Origin: Candidatus Bipolaricaulota bacterium
GTDB taxonomy: Bacteria > Bipolaricaulota > Bipolaricaulia > UBA7950 > UBA9294
Length of the DNA: 41,114 nucleotides
Reading direction: 5' to 3'
Assembly: GCA_030603215.1 (NCBI GenBank)
Contig: JAUVYF010000005.1
Coordinates: 1 to 41,114 of the forward strand
Positions 39,960 through 41,114 of this stretch are shown here, one piece after another. The position numbers and the translations under genes are program-made. The notes under the pieces are model-generated. The model made no database searches, was not told where the DNA came from, and worked only from the letters and a program-made list of their open reading frames with translations. How positions within the stretch are numbered: the stretch's first letter is position 1; every line of letters begins with the position of its first letter.

Positions 39960-40522
39960 CTCGAAGCCTCCTGCGGTGATGCTCTTTGCCTTGTACGAAA
40001 TTGGATAGTATCTTCCGCATAACTAAGAAGGATCTCTCCAATGACAAGCATATGGTGATCTTTCTCTTTGTAGTACTTCTGTAGGATCTCTGAGGAGGAA
40101 AAGTCAACTTCTTCCAGCTGTTTACGCAGCAGGATGCGGCACTCGTAGTGAAGGACGCACTTCTCGATGATTGGCGTGTCCACCTTTTCCGAGGCAGCTA
40201 ACGTCAGACCACACGCAGCCACCTTATCAATGTCTCTCCCTGATTTGGTTCCGCAAAAGAGAAGTTCTTCTTTGAGCGTGTTTGGCCCGGGAACACTCAC
40301 CGTAAAACTCTCCGAAGACTGCAAACAGCTATAAGTATGGCGCGACTGCCTGACAAGCACAGTAAAGACTGGCCGACTCCAGACGGTCCCCAGCTCGCCC
40401 CAGCTAATTGTCATCGCGTTTGCCTTGCCATTTCTATCCAGAACCACTAGAAACGCTCCATCTCCGGAAAGGGCTTTCTCCAAGAGATCAGCATGGTCAC
40501 TCCAGGAAAGTAGTTTTTTCAC
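39956..40522 (-). CDS. flavin reductase-like FMN-binding protein
   Basis: A 188-residue protein of the FMN-binding split-barrel (flavin reductase-like) family. The block NAMTISWGELGTVWSRPVFT (about 35-54), followed by VRQSRHTYSCLQ and FTVSVPG, is characteristic of the anaerobe branch, in which FMN often serves electron transfer rather than free flavin reduction. The start is GTG 40522, with AAGGAGG upstream. It converges on the lipid kinase gene with a 4-nt overlap of the two stops. The natural partner is not evident from the neighbourhood. Confidence 0.88.
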   Translation of the reverse strand: MKKLLSWSDHADLLEKALSGDGAFLVVLDRNGKANAMTISWGELGTVWSRPVFTVLVRQSRHTYSCLQSSESFTVSVPGPNTLKEELLFCGTKSGRDIDKVAACGLTLAASEKVDTPIIEKCVLHYECRILLRKQLEEVDFSSSEILQKYYKEKDHHMLVIGEILLSYAEDTIQFRTRQRASPQEASS

Positions 40523-40564
40523 TGCTTCCTCCTTAGTTTTGCGCGAATTCTGATAGCAATCCTA

Positions 40565-40592
40565 ATTGTAGCTCCTCACCCTCCAGGTACAA
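40565..40592 (-). promoter_or_regulatory. weak candidate promoter of the flavin reductase-like gene
   Basis: On the minus strand TTGTAC (40592-40587) and TACAAT (40570-40565) are 16 nt apart, with 3/6 and 5/6 matches. Confidence 0.3.
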
Positions 40593-40710
40593 GAACCGTA
40601 ATTCCTTTCTCTCGCCCGTTCGTTTCACTCACTCAAGCCGCAAAGATCGCAGAGGAAGACAAGAATAGGGTTAAGAACAAAGGCAACTTACTCCAAAGAC
40701 AAAGACAGCT

Positions 40711-40742
40711 AACCGCAGAGGACGCAGAGATCGCAGAGGAAA
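40711..40742 (+). repeat. 32-bp direct repeat, copy A (CGCAGAGGA nonamers)
   Basis: The 32 bases are identical to copy B at 40833. Internally it is built of nonamers CGCAGAGGA, CGCAGAGAT, CGCAGAGGA. A partial relative is at 40638-40657 and an inverted relative at 172-203. Confidence 0.75.
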
Positions 40743-40752
40743 ACAGTTAAAT

Positions 40753-40784
40753 AGTTGATTAGTTGAATAGTTGATTGGTTGAAT
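40753..40784 (+). repeat. octanucleotide tandem repeat (AGTTGATT)
   Basis: Four head-to-tail units: AGTTGATT, AGTTGAAT, AGTTGATT, GGTTGAAT. Confidence 0.7.
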
Positions 40785-40794
40785 TGCAGGGACG

Positions 40795-40815
40795 AACTGA
40801 CAACTGACAACTAAT
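40795..40815 (+). repeat. heptanucleotide tandem repeat (AACTGAC)
   Basis: Units AACTGAC, AACTGAC and the variant AACTAAT follow head to tail between the two 32-bp copies. Confidence 0.55.
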
Positions 40816-40832
40816 ATTACTGATAACTACTT

Positions 40833-40864
40833 AACCGCAGAGGACGCAGAGATCGCAGAGGAAA
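40833..40864 (+). repeat. 32-bp direct repeat, copy B
   Basis: Identical over 32 bases to copy A, whose start lies 122 bp upstream. The sequences outside the two copies differ, so the unit boundary is sharp. Confidence 0.75.
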
Positions 40865-41013
40865 CCGGAAAAGAAAGTTATCAGTGATAAGTTTTCAGAC
40901 CGTTCGTAGCGGCGGAAGACAGGGACAGGCATCTTTTCCCTCAAGTTACTTGAAAAGCAGCCAGTCCCTGACGAGCAACGATGCCATGATCATCGACGAT
41001 AATAACGTCGTAG

Positions 41014-41034
41014 GGGCAGGCCTTGTGCCTGCCC
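41014..41034. repeat. GC-rich hairpin (GGGCAGGC/GCCTGCCC)
   Basis: GGGCAGGC and GCCTGCCC form a perfect 8-bp stem with a CTTGT loop. No T-run follows. It is probably a mobile or dispersed palindromic element rather than a terminator. Confidence 0.65.
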
Positions 41035-41078
41035 ATGCTGTCGTGCCTGCCCATGATGTCGTGTTGTCCGATGATGGA
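41025..41078 (+). repeat. 18-bp tandem repeat at window end
   Basis: Two near-identical 18-bp units, GTGCCTGCCCATGCTGTC and GTGCCTGCCCATGATGTC, are followed by a degenerate third unit at 41061-41078. The array overlaps the right arm of the GGGCAGGC hairpin. Confidence 0.6.
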
Positions 41079-41114
41079 TCGATTGTGGGGGCGTCGGACC
41101 ACGATGTCGTACCG

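Larger units (their letters stand above)
40523..41114. other. gene-free right-end repeat island
   Basis: No gene is supported here. Apart from a promoter candidate for the flavin reductase-like gene, the stretch is made of short repeats of 7, 8, 9 and 18 bp unit length, two identical 32-bp copies and a GC-rich hairpin. It mirrors the composition of the left-end island. Confidence 0.7.

Noticed and set aside
40638-40864. Repeated 32-bp units suggestive of a CRISPR array
   Set aside because: Only two full copies, with unequal distance, internal nonamer structure, tandem repeats instead of unique spacers, and no cas genes.

Overview
The window reads as chromosome from a strictly anaerobic, hydrogen-metabolising bacterium. 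Genes have Shine-Dalgarno sites (often AAGGAGG), frequent GTG/TTG starts, ATGA-type overlaps and sigma70-like promoters. The enzymes are of the kind found in acetogens, methanogens and deep-branching uncultured thermophiles. A Bipolaricaulota (OP1/Acetothermia)-like source is my guess from gene content only.

Region 1 (1-463) is a gene-free island of short tandem and palindromic repeats. Region 2 (464-14158, minus strand) is one long operon for a membrane-bound group 4 [NiFe] hydrogenase. In transcription order it encodes a HydB/HydG-like iron-sulfur and flavin module, a HycB-like ferredoxin, a NuoH-like subunit, the small subunit, a fused NuoC-NuoD-type large subunit, a NuoL-like pump, a full Mrp set (split A, then B, C, D, E, F, G), a HycF-like polyferredoxin, a HycI-type protease and a formate/nitrite channel. 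The layout resembles archaeal formate hydrogenlyase-Mrp clusters, but the formate dehydrogenase is missing and an NAD(P)H-type electron module sits in its place.

Region 3 (14159-14625) is a divergent control region with a good candidate promoter on each strand. Region 4 (14626-23364, plus) holds an Mvh-like (group 3c-like) soluble hydrogenase, its protease and a complete hypFCDEAB set. Region 5 (23454-24704, minus) is a lone archaeal-type phosphoglycerate mutase.

Region 6 (24881-38907, plus) is the most interesting part. It encodes succinyl-CoA synthetase (sucCD), 2-oxoacid:ferredoxin oxidoreductase (korC ... korDAB), class I fumarase and malic enzyme. Between korC and korDAB lie hdrA-mvhD-hdrC-hdrB and a soluble TfrAB-like fumarate reductase. 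Together with the Mvh-like hydrogenase this suggests a soluble, flavin-based electron-bifurcating H2:ferredoxin/fumarate complex. Fumarate would replace the heterodisulfide as high-potential acceptor, and the reduced ferredoxin could be used directly by Kor. The block would run pyruvate -> malate -> fumarate -> succinate -> succinyl-CoA -> 2-oxoglutarate, or the reverse as an electron-confurcating oxidation of 2-oxoglutarate.

Region 7 (39039-40522) has a lipid kinase and a convergent FMN-binding flavin reductase-like gene. Region 8 (40523-41114) is a second gene-free repeat island, carrying a repeat family also seen, inverted, at the left end. No rRNA, tRNA, CRISPR array, transposase or phage gene was seen.
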